Numbered from the stretch's first letter, positions 1-8,663 are shown. The stretch: DNA of 64,000 bases from Marinilabiliaceae bacterium ANBcel2 (GCA_029688995.1 JARULA010000005.1:62001-126000); one strand, 5' to 3'. Notes: a model not told the origin generated them from the letters alone. Program-made: numbers and translations.

Positions 1-1221
1 ATCTGCACCATTCCATGTTAATTCTGTTTTTTTATAAAAAACAGAAAATCTTGCATTGGGCATGCCCAGCTCATAAAGCATAGAGGTTATTCTATTTTCA
101 ATATCCTTAAAAACAGCCTTGCGCATTATTGTAAGCTCACCGGCTGTTTTTTCTGTTTCAAGTCTTTGACTCTTTATTGCCTGAGATAATTTATTAAGCT
201 CATCATCGAATGATTCAAGCTTTTCAATTCGATTCCGATACTCATCTTCTATTTTAATAAGCTCTGCAGCGGTACTAACCTTATGCTTTTGTTGCAGTGA
301 ATATATTAAATCGAGCCTGTCCTGAACAACTCTAATTCTTTCAGCATCAAACTCAATGTTATCTCCTAACTCTTCAATTTCCCGGGCAACATCATGCAGT
401 TCTATATCAAGAGATTCAAGACGGTTTAATAAATCACTCCCGTTTTTAATGTATTCAACAACCCCCTCTATCTCTGTTTTAACCTTATAGAAACCATCTA
501 CTATCGGAAACTCAGAATTATTAAGCAGATGATGAGAAGTAGCAAAGGCCGATTTTACCTCTTCAGCATGAGTAAGTTGTTTCAGCTCCTGCTCCAGCTC
601 CTGCTCCTCTCCCTCTTTTAATTTGGCACCTGATAGTTGACTCAGTTGAAACTCTATATAATCCTTATCAGCAGCCATTTTTTCATTTAAATCAATAACT
701 TTACTCTTCTCTTTTTCAAGATTAGAAAGTTTATCGTACTTATTTCGATACTGCTTTAACAGATCAAAACTGGCTGCAACAGTATCAACCACTGAAAGCT
801 GAAAAGAATCATCTCCAAGTAATAAATTTTGATGCTGAGAATGAATATCTATAAGTGAACCTGTAAGAACCTTTAAAGAGTTTAAAGTGACAGGGGTATC
901 ATTAACAAATGCTCTTGACTTACCCGAAGGCAACAACTCCCTTCTAATAACTGTCTCATCATCATAATCAAGGTCTTCCTGATAAAAAAGGGACTTTAAA
1001 TTATAATCGGCAATATAAAAATGACCCTCTACAATACACTTTCGACTCTTATCATTCATTGATGAAGAATCACTTCGCTGTCCCATAATAAGAGAGAGTG
1101 CCCCCAACATTATAGATTTTCCGGCTCCTGTTTCTCCGGTAATCACCGAAAAACCTTTTTCAAAATCTATTTGAGCACTATCAATTAAAGCGTAATTGGA
1201 TATTGATAAAAACTTTAACAT
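1..1221 (-). CDS. recN: DNA repair ATPase RecN, 3' end cut by window edge
   Basis: SMC-like ATPase that acts at double-strand breaks in recombinational repair. The first 407 codons are present and the frame is open to base 1; family members are about 550 residues, so roughly the last quarter is missing. Seen: start MLKFLSISNYALID, Walker A GETGAGKSIM near residue 30, then the conserved SLIDIHSQHQNLLL segment near residue 120, followed by a long charged coiled-coil arm. ATG at 1221 is the only sensible start, because the conserved N-terminus begins there. It lies 39 nt after the porD-like gene and is the last visible gene of the coaBC-porD-recN run. Identification is secure; the ABC signature and Walker B lie outside the window. 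Confidence 0.95.
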   Translation of the reverse strand, partial: MLKFLSISNYALIDSAQIDFEKGFSVITGETGAGKSIMLGALSLIMGQRSDSSSMNDKSRKCIVEGHFYIADYNLKSLFYQEDLDYDDETVIRRELLPSGKSRAFVNDTPVTLNSLKVLTGSLIDIHSQHQNLLLGDDSFQLSVVDTVAASFDLLKQYRNKYDKLSNLEKEKSKVIDLNEKMAADKDYIEFQLSQLSGAKLKEGEEQELEQELKQLTHAEEVKSAFATSHHLLNNSEFPIVDGFYKVKTEIEGVVEYIKNGSDLLNRLESLDIELHDVAREIEELGDNIEFDAERIRVVQDRLDLIYSLQQKHKVSTAAELIKIEDEYRNRIEKLESFDDELNKLSQAIKSQRLETEKTAGELTIMRKAVFKDIENRITSMLYELGMPNARFSVFYKKTELTWNGAD

Positions 1222-1260
1222 AAAGATATAATGTATCTAAAACAAAGATACAAATAAGAT

Positions 1261-2166
1261 TTAATCAGAGGCAATTCCGTTATATTTATCAGAGTTAGAT
1301 GGATCAACCCGGGTTAAAACCTCAATAACTCTTTGACGTTCCGATTCGGGCGATTCTGAAAAAATATTGATAAGCTCATCACTTTTAGCATTAAAGAAAA
1401 AGCTTAAAGCAAAAGAGTTAGGTCTTCTCCGGTGTACCTGTTCCAAATTCTCAAGAGCCTCGGCAATATTAGCCCTGCCCTGCTCGGCACGTTCAGCCAT
1501 TATATCCAAACCCTGCCGGTGATATTTGTAAAAACACTCTCTTAATGGCGAATGATTTTCGCTTAAAAGGTTATCAACAAGCCAATATCGATTACGACTA
1601 CTTTCATGAGAACTCCATCCCGAATAGTTACTATTTTGCTGCATATTAACAATCTCCTGTGCCCGCCTAAAAAAAGGTGTTCCGCCTTTATTACTAAAAG
1701 AGTCATAATCATATCCCAATATTATATAGGCATAGTAAGCTAAAATCGCAACCAGATTAGACTCTATATTACTTCTACTATATCGTAGTTGTTCAAATTC
1801 AGAAAAGGTAAAATGGATATTATCATCCTGGTAGTTAATAAGCGGACTGCTATAAGAGGAGTTAAAGACAGGACGTCTTGCCTGTATGTGAATTGTACCA
1901 CTATACTCATCACTGGAGACAACTTCGCGAATATTTATATTTATTGTACAATCAATACGTTCAGCAGATCCATAATTGTGATCGGTCCAGTTATTATCAT
2001 TTAACAGATCATTTATAGCCGACTGCATATTATCAAAAACCGATCTGTTAGTACCTTGAATACCGGGAGCTGAAACTCTTACATTAGCTCTCAGCTCTTG
2101 AGCATTAATACTGCTACTTAAAGATAAAAAGATCCAAAAAAAAGATAAAATAGAAAACCTCCTCAT
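1261..2166 (-). CDS. porD: DUF4835 family protein (PorD-like, type IX secretion associated)
   Basis: Exported protein of the DUF4835 family, nearly confined to Bacteroidota. It is annotated as type IX secretion protein PorD in some genomes; I use that name by family resemblance only. Seen: a signal peptide of about 22 residues ending INAQ, then the diagnostic N-terminal pattern with VRVSAPGIQGTNRSVFDNMQ, and a C-terminal half rich in aromatic residues (YAYIILGYDYDSF). Its 301 residues are the normal family size. It sits between coaBC (45 nt upstream) and recN, the usual Bacteroidota arrangement, and is probably cotranscribed with both. No catalytic motif is visible; a structural or assembly role in the periplasm or outer membrane is inferred. 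Confidence 0.85.
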   Translation of the reverse strand: MRRFSILSFFWIFLSLSSSINAQELRANVRVSAPGIQGTNRSVFDNMQSAINDLLNDNNWTDHNYGSAERIDCTININIREVVSSDEYSGTIHIQARRPVFNSSYSSPLINYQDDNIHFTFSEFEQLRYSRSNIESNLVAILAYYAYIILGYDYDSFSNKGGTPFFRRAQEIVNMQQNSNYSGWSSHESSRNRYWLVDNLLSENHSPLRECFYKYHRQGLDIMAERAEQGRANIAEALENLEQVHRRRPNSFALSFFFNAKSDELINIFSESPESERQRVIEVLTRVDPSNSDKYNGIASD

Positions 2167-2211
2167 TGCATTTAATTAAAATATTAAAAACAAAATTGCT
2201 CAAATACAGTA

Positions 2212-3420
2212 TCAATAATAAAGTGATAAATAATCAACAATATCTGAAGCAACCTCCCTTTTATCTTTTAACGGAAATGATTCCAATTTATTTTTACTTG
2301 AGATTATTGAAATTTGATTTGTATCACTCATAAAACCAGAACCCTCATTGGCAAGAGAGTTTAAAACAATAAAATCAAGATTTTTCTTTTTCAATTTGGC
2401 TTTAGCATTATTCTCTTCATTATCTGTCTCCAGAGCAAATCCAGCAACAACCTGCCCTTCTCTCTTTATTTTACCCAAACTTGCTGCTATATCAGGATTA
2501 CTTTTTAAATGCAATGTAATATCACGATCACTCCGTTTGATTTTTTTTAACATCTTATCTTCAACTGAATAGTCACCAACAGCAGCAGACATTACAGCAC
2601 CATCATTTGTAGAAAATAGTGAAATACATTTTTCATACATCTCAACAGCCGAGACTACATTATAACGTTTTATTAAAGGATGTCTGGTGGTAATGGAAAC
2701 CGGACCCGCAACAAGGTCAACATTGGCACCCCGCTGGGCCAACTCTTCTGCAATAGCAAAACCCATTTTCCCCGATGAGTAATTACCAATATAACGAACA
2801 GGATCTATATGCTCATGTGTAGGTCCGGCAGTTACTAAAAAGCTTTTACCTTTAAGCGTTAAGCTTTTTTTTTTGCTAAAATAAGAAGCAACCATCTCAA
2901 TTATCTTTTCTGGCTCTTCCATTCGGCCTTTACCAGCTAATCCACTCGCTAAAACTCCCGAATCGGGCTCTATAATCTTAACGCCCCATTGCTCAAGAAT
3001 TTGAATATTATTTTGAGTTGAAGGGTGCTTAAACATATCTAAATCCATAGCAGGAGCAATCCAAACCGGACATCTTGCCGACAAGTATGTAGTTATAAGA
3101 AGATTGTCACAAATACCATTTACCATTTTGCCCATAGTATTAGCAGTAGCAGGAGCAATAATCATAATATCGGCCCATAAACCCAAATCTACATGGCTAT
3201 GCCAGGTACCATCTCCCTTCTCAAAAAAATCTCCCAAAACAGGACGACCCGAAAGAGCTGAGAGCGTTACCGGTGTAATAAACTCTTTACCGGCAGAAGT
3301 TATTAAAACCTGAACCTCGGCACCCTCTTTTATTAACATTCGAAGTAGATAAGCTGATTTATAAGCAGCAATACTACCGGTAATTCCCAACACTATTTTT
3401 TTGCCTTTAAGCATAAACAT
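2212..3420 (-). CDS. coaBC: Phosphopantothenoylcysteine decarboxylase / phosphopantothenate-cysteine ligase CoaBC
   Basis: Bifunctional cytoplasmic enzyme of coenzyme A synthesis: the C-terminal half couples cysteine to 4'-phosphopantothenate and the N-terminal FMN half decarboxylates the product. Seen: flavin-binding start VLGITGSIAAYK, PAMDLDMF at the substrate clamp, ASGLAGKGRM at the flexible flap, then the CoaB half with AGPTHEHIDPVRYIGNYSSG and the lysine-rich DKMLKKIKRS. Length 402 is normal. A second ATG six bases downstream (3414) would give MLKGKKIVLG and is equally likely. Residues that differ from the E. coli enzyme are discussed in the findings. A TATTTTTG box upstream suggests its own promoter, needed because the inserted plus-strand gene separates it from rpoZ-bamD. 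Confidence 0.95.
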   Translation of the reverse strand: MFMLKGKKIVLGITGSIAAYKSAYLLRMLIKEGAEVQVLITSAGKEFITPVTLSALSGRPVLGDFFEKGDGTWHSHVDLGLWADIMIIAPATANTMGKMVNGICDNLLITTYLSARCPVWIAPAMDLDMFKHPSTQNNIQILEQWGVKIIEPDSGVLASGLAGKGRMEEPEKIIEMVASYFSKKKSLTLKGKSFLVTAGPTHEHIDPVRYIGNYSSGKMGFAIAEELAQRGANVDLVAGPVSITTRHPLIKRYNVVSAVEMYEKCISLFSTNDGAVMSAAVGDYSVEDKMLKKIKRSDRDITLHLKSNPDIAASLGKIKREGQVVAGFALETDNEENNAKAKLKKKNLDFIVLNSLANEGSGFMSDTNQISIISSKNKLESFPLKDKREVASDIVDYLSLYY

Positions 3421-3459
3421 TAAATTGTTAAAACTTGATTAATCAGAAAAATGGCACTA

Positions 3460-3467
3460 CAAAAATA
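3460..3467 (-). promoter_or_regulatory. Probable -7 element of coaBC promoter
   Basis: On the minus strand the bases read TATTTTTG, a perfect TAnnTTTG box, about 40 nt before the coaBC start. No clear TTG was found at the -33 position. It supports separate transcription of coaBC-porD-recN. Confidence 0.5.
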
Positions 3468-3523
3468 CCGAACTAATTTAAAATAGAGCTATACAAAATA
3501 GGAAAAAAAGAATTTTATTATTA

Positions 3524-3991
3524 ATGGCAATTGCAGTTTTTTGTTCAGCAAACTCTTTTAGTCAGGGAGGTTTTAAGTTTGGAGGAGGATTATCTCTTGG
3601 AACAGAAGCAGATGCAGGTGATGCAGGTATTGGTATTAGTCCTCGTGCTGCTTATATAATAAACGAAGACTTCACAGTTGCAAGTAATTTCACCTATTGG
3701 TTTACCGATTCTGATATTACTTTCTGGGCATTAAATGCAGATCTTCACTACACTTTTGCAGGAGATGAATCATTAAGCTTTTATGGTCTTGCCGGACTAA
3801 ATTATTCAAACTATGATATTGACTTTGAGGAAAGCTATAATGGCATAGGAAACATAAGTATAAGCGGCAGTGATAGCGAAATAGGTTTAAATATTGGAGC
3901 AGGAGCCAATATGGGCATGTTCTTTGGAGAGATAAAATATGAAACTACTTATGACGGACAGTTGGTATTATCAGCAGGGGTTCTATTTTAA
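3524..3991 (+). CDS. Small outer-membrane beta-barrel protein
   Basis: Predicted exported beta-barrel of the OmpA/OprF-like eight-strand size class: alternating aromatic and polar strands (ASNFTYWF, YTFAGDESLSFYGLAGLNYS), glycine-rich turns and the C-terminal pattern ending SAGVLF. No enzyme function is suggested. The first ATG (3524) gives MAIAVFCSANSFSQG, a signal peptide without the usual basic N-region. The same frame runs upstream without a stop to 3482 and would add IQNRKKRILLL if translation began at ATA 3491, giving a normal signal peptide; see findings. The gene lies opposite to its neighbours inside the bamD-rpoZ-coaBC-porD-recN run and ends at a strong shared terminator. Confidence 0.75.
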   Translation: MAIAVFCSANSFSQGGFKFGGGLSLGTEADAGDAGIGISPRAAYIINEDFTVASNFTYWFTDSDITFWALNADLHYTFAGDESLSFYGLAGLNYSNYDIDFEESYNGIGNISISGSDSEIGLNIGAGANMGMFFGEIKYETTYDGQLVLSAGVLF

Positions 3992-4011
3992 ATAAGTAGG
4001 TTAAAACACCC

Positions 4012-4062
4012 AAAAAAGTGGGCTGGTATTCTGAAACCTATCAGAACCAGCCCACTTTTTTT
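4012..4062. terminator. Bidirectional rho-independent terminator
   Basis: A long stem pairs AAAAAAGTGGGCTGGT with ACCAGCCCACTTTTTT, extended by TCTGA/TCAGA after a one-base bulge, with a T-run on both strands. It lies between convergent genes (barrel protein ending 3991 and rpoZ ending 4078) and can serve both. Confidence 0.9.
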
Positions 4063-4077
4063 ATAATTTTCAAAAAC

Positions 4078-4437
4078 CTAAATTATATCATCATCTGTAT
4101 CATCTTTACCAACCTCTTCCTCCTTAGCGGGATTACGAAAATAAACTTTATCATTCATAAATTCAGTAACAGCTAAAGCTGAAGGCTTGGGTAAACGCTC
4201 GTAAAACTTAGAGATCTCAATCTGCTCTCTATTTTCAAAAACCTCCTCTAAATTGTCCGAATAGGAGGCAAATTCCTGAAGCTTACGATTAAGCTCTTCT
4301 TTCATCTCAACACCTATTTGATTGGCTCTTTTAGAAACAATTATAACAGATTCATAAACATTTCCGGTAGGCTCTGATAACTTTTCAGTATTCCAGGTAA
4401 CAGTATTAATAGGTGCTTTAGATTTTTTATAATCCAT
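4078..4437 (-). CDS. rpoZ: DNA-directed RNA polymerase subunit omega (Bacteroidota type)
   Basis: Omega stabilises the beta' subunit in RNA polymerase. The Bacteroidota form is longer than the proteobacterial one and starts MDYKKSKAPINTVTWN; the conserved core NVYESVIIVSKRANQI (about residues 26-41) carries the omega signature, followed by LQEFASYSDNLEEVFENREQ, typical of the phylum. The C-terminus is acidic (GKDDTDDDII). It follows bamD by 47 nt on the same strand, a common pairing in the phylum, and is probably cotranscribed with it. It ends at the terminator shared with the inserted barrel-protein gene, so this transcript no longer reads into coaBC. Confidence 0.93.
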   Translation of the reverse strand: MDYKKSKAPINTVTWNTEKLSEPTGNVYESVIIVSKRANQIGVEMKEELNRKLQEFASYSDNLEEVFENREQIEISKFYERLPKPSALAVTEFMNDKVYFRNPAKEEEVGKDDTDDDII

Positions 4438-4484
4438 AATTATAGAGTAAAAGATATTTTAAATATTAATTTTTAACTCACTAC

Positions 4485-5282
4485 TTAATTTAACATCGAA
4501 GATGCTTCTTCAAAAATATTATGTGCTTCATTCATATATTGACTCTCGGGATATTGATTAATAAAGGCATAATACTCATCTACAGTCTCCCTTAACCTCT
4601 CTTGCTGACGCTCCTCGACACTTTTCATAGCCTGAATATATTTTGAATCAAGTATAAGAAAGGCAAGTTCTTCACTATATTTTGTATCAGGAAAATCTTC
4701 CAGAGTATTTCGTGCTGTAATCACAGCTGATTGATAATTATTTCCCATATATGTACCCATTTCATAATATAGCCTGCAATTCAAATATGCTTTATATGCT
4801 AACTTATCACGCATCTCTTGCATAAGATCTGCAGCCTCCTCTGCTCTCTCTGAATTAGGGTATAAATTTATGAAGAGTTGAAATCCATCAATAGCATTAT
4901 ATGTATCGGTTTGATCAAGCCTTGGATTAGGTGACATTTTATAACTTGAATAAGCTGTCATAAACTGAGCATCCTCAACCAAATCACTGGTAGGATAATT
5001 TTGAGTGAAAAGATCAAAATAATATCCTGCATTCAAATAGTCTCCATTTTCAAATAAACAATCAGCATAAATATAGTGTGACATTTCTGCCCGCTCAGTA
5101 CCACGAAATCGCCCTATTAAACCCTCAAACAATCTGGCAGCTCGGGTATAGTCACCCTCCTGGTAATAATTTAAAGCAGCTTCATATTGAAGTTCAGTAT
5201 CATCACTTTTCAACAATTTTTGATACTCACTGCAAGAAGCAAACAGCAATAAAAAAACAACAAACAATAGACTATTTCTCAT
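4485..5282 (-). CDS. bamD: Outer membrane protein assembly factor BamD (lipoprotein)
   Basis: TPR lipoprotein of the BAM complex, which inserts beta-barrel proteins into the outer membrane from the periplasmic side. Seen: lipoprotein signal with lipobox FASC near residue 17, then TPR-like repeats: ALNYYQEGDYTRAARLFEGL (about 33-52), YIYADCLFENGDYLNAGYYF and further helical pairs to the end. 265 residues matches BamD. The repeat signature YPESQYMNEAH lies near the C-terminus. It is first in the bamD-rpoZ transcript with a TATCTTTG promoter box upstream. Identification rests on the lipobox, TPR pattern and conserved neighbourhood. Confidence 0.92.
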   Translation of the reverse strand: MRNSLLFVVFLLLFASCSEYQKLLKSDDTELQYEAALNYYQEGDYTRAARLFEGLIGRFRGTERAEMSHYIYADCLFENGDYLNAGYYFDLFTQNYPTSDLVEDAQFMTAYSSYKMSPNPRLDQTDTYNAIDGFQLFINLYPNSERAEEAADLMQEMRDKLAYKAYLNCRLYYEMGTYMGNNYQSAVITARNTLEDFPDTKYSEELAFLILDSKYIQAMKSVEERQQERLRETVDEYYAFINQYPESQYMNEAHNIFEEASSMLN

Positions 5283-5353
5283 TCTAAAAACATTTTAATT
5301 TTCAAAATAATCACATACTTTATTATACAGCTGCAATTACCTGAAAATATTTG

Positions 5354-5361
5354 CAAAGATA
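5354..5361 (-). promoter_or_regulatory. Probable -7 element of bamD promoter
   Basis: Minus strand reads TATCTTTG, a perfect TAnnTTTG box, about 72 nt before the bamD start. The -33 region is not clear. Confidence 0.5.
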
Positions 5362-5529
5362 CAGATTTAACTATCAACAGCCTAATACTGTATTAAAAAA
5401 TTTATTTTATAGAGTATAACTCTTCAATCGAATAATAACAGAACCCCAAAAACCAGACCATAATTACCAAATATTAAAATGAAAAACAAAATTCATATTG
5501 CTGTTATAAGCTTGATTTATAAAAAAGAT

Positions 5530-5537
5530 TACCTTTG
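5530..5537 (+). promoter_or_regulatory. Probable -7 element for the alpha-oxoamine synthase gene
   Basis: TACCTTTG matches TAnnTTTG exactly and ends 27 nt before the GTG at 5565. It overlaps the in-frame TTG at 5535, so that TTG should not be within the transcript, which favours GTG 5565 as the start codon. Confidence 0.6.
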
Positions 5538-5564
5538 TACAGAAATAATTTAAAACTTATTAAC

Positions 5565-6806
5565 GTGGACATTTTTAATAAGATAAGCACAGACATGGGA
5601 CCATTGGGCCAATATGGTAAAGAAGCTCATGGTTATTTCATGTTCCCTAAACTTGAAGGGGAAATTCACCCAAAAATGAAATTCAGGGGTAAAGAAGTTT
5701 TAACATGGAGTTTAAATAACTATTTAGGACTGGCCAACCATCCTGAAGTCCGTAAAGCCGACGCTGAAGCAACCAAAGATTACGGATTGGCTTATCCAAT
5801 GGGCGCAAGAATGATGTCAGGTCACACTTCAAAACATGAAGAGCTAGAGTCGGCCCTGGCAGAATTTGTTAAAAAGGAAGATGCCTATTTGCTCAATTTT
5901 GGGTATCAGGGTATGGTATCAATAATTGATACCCTTGTAAACAGAAATGATGTAATAGTTTATGACTCTGAATCACACGCTTGCATACTTGACGGGTTAA
6001 GGTTACATATGGGCAAACGTTTTGTATTCCCCCATAACAACATTGAAAACCTCAAAAAACAACTTGAAAGAGCTACAAAGCTTGCTGAAAAGCAGGGCGG
6101 AGGAATATTAGTTATTACTGAAGGTGTATTTGGTATGGCCGGAGACCTTGGGAAACTTGATGAGATCGTTAAATTAAAAAAAGATTTTAACTTTCGTCTT
6201 CTTGTAGATGACGCTCATGGCTTTGGAACAATGGGTAAAACAGGTGCCGGAGTTGCTGAACATTACAATGTTGAAGATCAGGTAGATCTTATTTTTGGAA
6301 CATTTGCAAAATCAATGGCCGGTATAGGTGCTTTTATTGCAGGAGATGAAAATGTGGTTAGTTATCTTAGATATAACATGCGTTCACAAATTTTCGCAAA
6401 ATCATTGCCAATGCCAATGGTTATAGGGGCTTTAAAACGTCTTGAACTTTTAAAATCGGAGCCTCAATTAAAAGACAATTTGTGGAAAGTAGTTAAGGCT
6501 CTTCAAGAGGGATTACGAGAAAAAGGTTTTAACCTTGGCAAAACTGAAAGTCCGGTAACACCCGTATTCCTTGACGGTACCATTCCAGAGGCTACAGCTT
6601 TAACAATGGATTTAAGAGAAAATTATAATATCTTTTGCTCTATTGTTGTATATCCTGTAATTCCAAAAGGTCAAATAATGCTTCGTATTATACCCACATC
6701 AGTTCATACGCTGGAAGATGTAGAGTACACAATAAAAGCATTCGCCGAAATATCAGACAAATTAAAAGCAGGTAACTACAAAAGTGACAAAATAGCAAGC
6801 CTGTAA
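5565..6806 (+). CDS. Alpha-oxoamine synthase family PLP enzyme (serine palmitoyltransferase/KBL-like)
   Basis: Fold-type I PLP enzyme of the alpha-oxoamine synthase family, which condenses an amino acid with an acyl-CoA or acyl-ACP. Seen: glycine-rich LTWSLNNYLGLANHPEVR, substrate-site ESHACILDG, the aspartate motif LLVDDAHGFGTMG, and the PLP lysine in FGTFAKSMAGIGAF. About 413 residues, the family length. Many Bacteroidota carry this paralogue beside the confirmed serine palmitoyltransferase; the exact acyl and amino-acid substrates cannot be read from sequence, so sphingolipid or sulfonolipid synthesis is only a possibility. GTG 5565 was chosen because the upstream TTG lies in a promoter box. 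It is monocistronic, closed by a strong terminator. Confidence 0.85.
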   Translation: MDIFNKISTDMGPLGQYGKEAHGYFMFPKLEGEIHPKMKFRGKEVLTWSLNNYLGLANHPEVRKADAEATKDYGLAYPMGARMMSGHTSKHEELESALAEFVKKEDAYLLNFGYQGMVSIIDTLVNRNDVIVYDSESHACILDGLRLHMGKRFVFPHNNIENLKKQLERATKLAEKQGGGILVITEGVFGMAGDLGKLDEIVKLKKDFNFRLLVDDAHGFGTMGKTGAGVAEHYNVEDQVDLIFGTFAKSMAGIGAFIAGDENVVSYLRYNMRSQIFAKSLPMPMVIGALKRLELLKSEPQLKDNLWKVVKALQEGLREKGFNLGKTESPVTPVFLDGTIPEATALTMDLRENYNIFCSIVVYPVIPKGQIMLRIIPTSVHTLEDVEYTIKAFAEISDKLKAGNYKSDKIASL

Positions 6807-6837
6807 TCACTTTGTAAAAAAATCAAATAATAATAAA

Positions 6838-6884
6838 AAAAAAGAGGGGTTTTCCATAAAATAGTTGGGAACCCCTCTTTTTTA
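6838..6884. terminator. Rho-independent terminator, probably bidirectional
   Basis: AAAAAAGAGGGGTT pairs with AACCCCTCTTTTTT around an 18-nt loop. It lies between the convergent alpha-oxoamine synthase and SirB1-like genes. Confidence 0.9.
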
Positions 6885-6907
6885 TAAGATTTATATATAA
6901 ACACTGC

Positions 6908-7771
6908 TCAAAAAAGAGACATAAGTTCCTGAATTTCTAAAGCTTTAGACTTATTACCATTGCTCTCAAAAGCATAAAAAAGATTATTAAGCATTCGATA
7001 AATAATATCTCTGTTTTCACAAGGTAAATAATAGGAACTTTTCATTTCAAGCTTCTGTTGCTTAATAAAAAAATCAATCTCTCTACGTCCCAAAACCGAA
7101 CCCTTATTGACCGGATTTATATAAAATAAAACAGGCATCTCATAATTGGAATCAACACTACTCAATTCAAGGGAGTCATCAAGATATGCCAAAATAAAAT
7201 TCTTAGGAAGATTAACCCCATATATAGGAAGCCCTAAACGTTGAGCAATTACAGAATAAATTAGAGCCAATGAAATGGGGTTCCCTTTTTTACTCTCAAA
7301 CACATCCGATATAAAAGTACTACGAGGAGACAAATAACTGGTATTATTTCTTCTAAAACCATGAATATCAAAAAGAATATGATTAATTACCCTTACTCGC
7401 TCTAAAGCAGTTAAATGATCATTAAGCTCAAGCCATATATCCTTTCGAAGTTGCTCAATTTGTGCTTCAAGAGTCTCGGGCCGTAACGAAGGGTATTGAT
7501 AACGACAAATTAAATAGGCACCCATAAGAAGATCCTGAGGATTTAACAACCATTCACGAATCCTCTCTTTTACATCCTTGTATTGAATTGTATGAATAAG
7601 ATTTTCAAGTCTTTGCTGATGAAAAGTATCAGGAACCGACTCCCAGGCCTTCTCAAGATCAGGGACAATATCTGCACGTTCATTTAACAACTGCTTTTCA
7701 ACACTGTTAAAAATCTCCTCGTTGGGGTCATCAAGTAAGGTTATTAATGCCTGAATACGGTTTTTATCCAT
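6908..7771 (-). CDS. SirB1-type transglutaminase-like protein
   Basis: Cytoplasmic protein of the SirB1/transglutaminase-like core-2 family. Seen: the family core LFDIHGFRRNNTSYLSPRST (about 142-161), then SKKGNPISLALIYSVIAQRL and LPIYGVNLPKNFILAYLD, which occupy the transglutaminase-fold region; the N-terminal third is helical (DKNRIQALITLLDDPNEEIF), like HEAT/TPR repeats. The classical catalytic cysteine of transglutaminases is not evident, which is common in this family, so enzymatic activity is doubtful. It begins 13 nt after the nucleoside phosphorylase on the same strand and is likely cotranscribed. The physiological role is not known to me. Confidence 0.8.
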   Translation of the reverse strand: MDKNRIQALITLLDDPNEEIFNSVEKQLLNERADIVPDLEKAWESVPDTFHQQRLENLIHTIQYKDVKERIREWLLNPQDLLMGAYLICRYQYPSLRPETLEAQIEQLRKDIWLELNDHLTALERVRVINHILFDIHGFRRNNTSYLSPRSTFISDVFESKKGNPISLALIYSVIAQRLGLPIYGVNLPKNFILAYLDDSLELSSVDSNYEMPVLFYINPVNKGSVLGRREIDFFIKQQKLEMKSSYYLPCENRDIIYRMLNNLFYAFESNGNKSKALEIQELMSLF

Positions 7772-7784
7772 ATAAAATAACTAT

Positions 7785-8663
7785 TTAAATTAATGATTCC
7801 AGTACATACTTTGTCATTTTTTTAACACCAACCTTATAGTCTTTGCTATACAAACCTGCGGCCCTATTAGCAATAATTGCACACACAGTTACAGCATTAT
7901 GGCCTAAAAGAGCTGATAACCCATATATGGCAGAACACTCCATCTCATAATTTAAAAGCTTTAATCCTTTATAACGAAAAGAGGCCAACTTTTGATTAAT
8001 ATCAGATTTTGCTACAGGTAATCTTAAAACACGTCCCTGAGGACCATAAAATCCGGGAGCGGTAACAGTTGCACCGGATATAACCTCCCCACTGTTAATT
8101 TTTTCAAAGAGCCTTAGAGAAGAATCAACAACGTAAGGAAGTGATATCCCCTCTCCTATACCTGTATAATCTGTTATAGCTTTTTGAAAATCTGAATCAA
8201 AATAGCGTTCATCTTTTTTATAAAAATTCAACAACCCATCCAGGCCAACAGCTTTCTTACTTAGAACCCAACTATCAACGGGAACATCTTTCTGCAAAGA
8301 CCCTGAAGTACCAATTCGAATTATATCTAATGAAGTATGCGCATTTTTTGGCATTCTTGTTTTAAAATCAAAATTCACCAACGCATCAAGCTCATTTAAC
8401 ACAATATCAATATTATCTGTTCCAATTCCGGTTGATAAAGCAGTAACCTCACTACCTTTAAATAGTCCCGTCTTCCAAACAAACTCACGATTTGCACCCT
8501 GATAAAGCACCTCTTCAAAAAAACCAGATATCATCTCAACACGAGCAGGATCTCCCACCAAAAAAACAGTCTTTCCTAACTGCCCGGGCCGCATATGCAA
8601 GTGAAAGATACTACCATCAGGATTAATAATCAACTCAGAATCAGCAACTTTTTTCATAAGCAT
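7785..8663 (-). CDS. Nucleoside phosphorylase (uridine phosphorylase family)
   Basis: Cytoplasmic NP-I family enzyme that splits nucleosides with phosphate to give a free base and ribose-1-phosphate. Seen: phosphate-site FLVGDPARVEMI (about 34-45), ALSTGIGTDNIDIVLNEL, the central RIGTSGSLQKDVPVDSWV, and the substrate-site MECSAIYGLSALLG near 240. These favour a uridine phosphorylase-like member, but purine substrates cannot be excluded. ATG 8663 and ATG 8657 (MKKVADSELI) are both possible; the second fits the family better. It is the first gene of a two-gene unit with the SirB1-like gene. Confidence 0.85.
   Translation of the reverse strand: MLMKKVADSELIINPDGSIFHLHMRPGQLGKTVFLVGDPARVEMISGFFEEVLYQGANREFVWKTGLFKGSEVTALSTGIGTDNIDIVLNELDALVNFDFKTRMPKNAHTSLDIIRIGTSGSLQKDVPVDSWVLSKKAVGLDGLLNFYKKDERYFDSDFQKAITDYTGIGEGISLPYVVDSSLRLFEKINSGEVISGATVTAPGFYGPQGRVLRLPVAKSDINQKLASFRYKGLKLLNYEMECSAIYGLSALLGHNAVTVCAIIANRAAGLYSKDYKVGVKKMTKYVLESLI

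Noticed and set aside
5535-5564. In-frame TTG start giving 10 more residues for the alpha-oxoamine synthase
   Set aside because: The TTG lies inside a perfect -7 promoter box and the added residues are not family-like.
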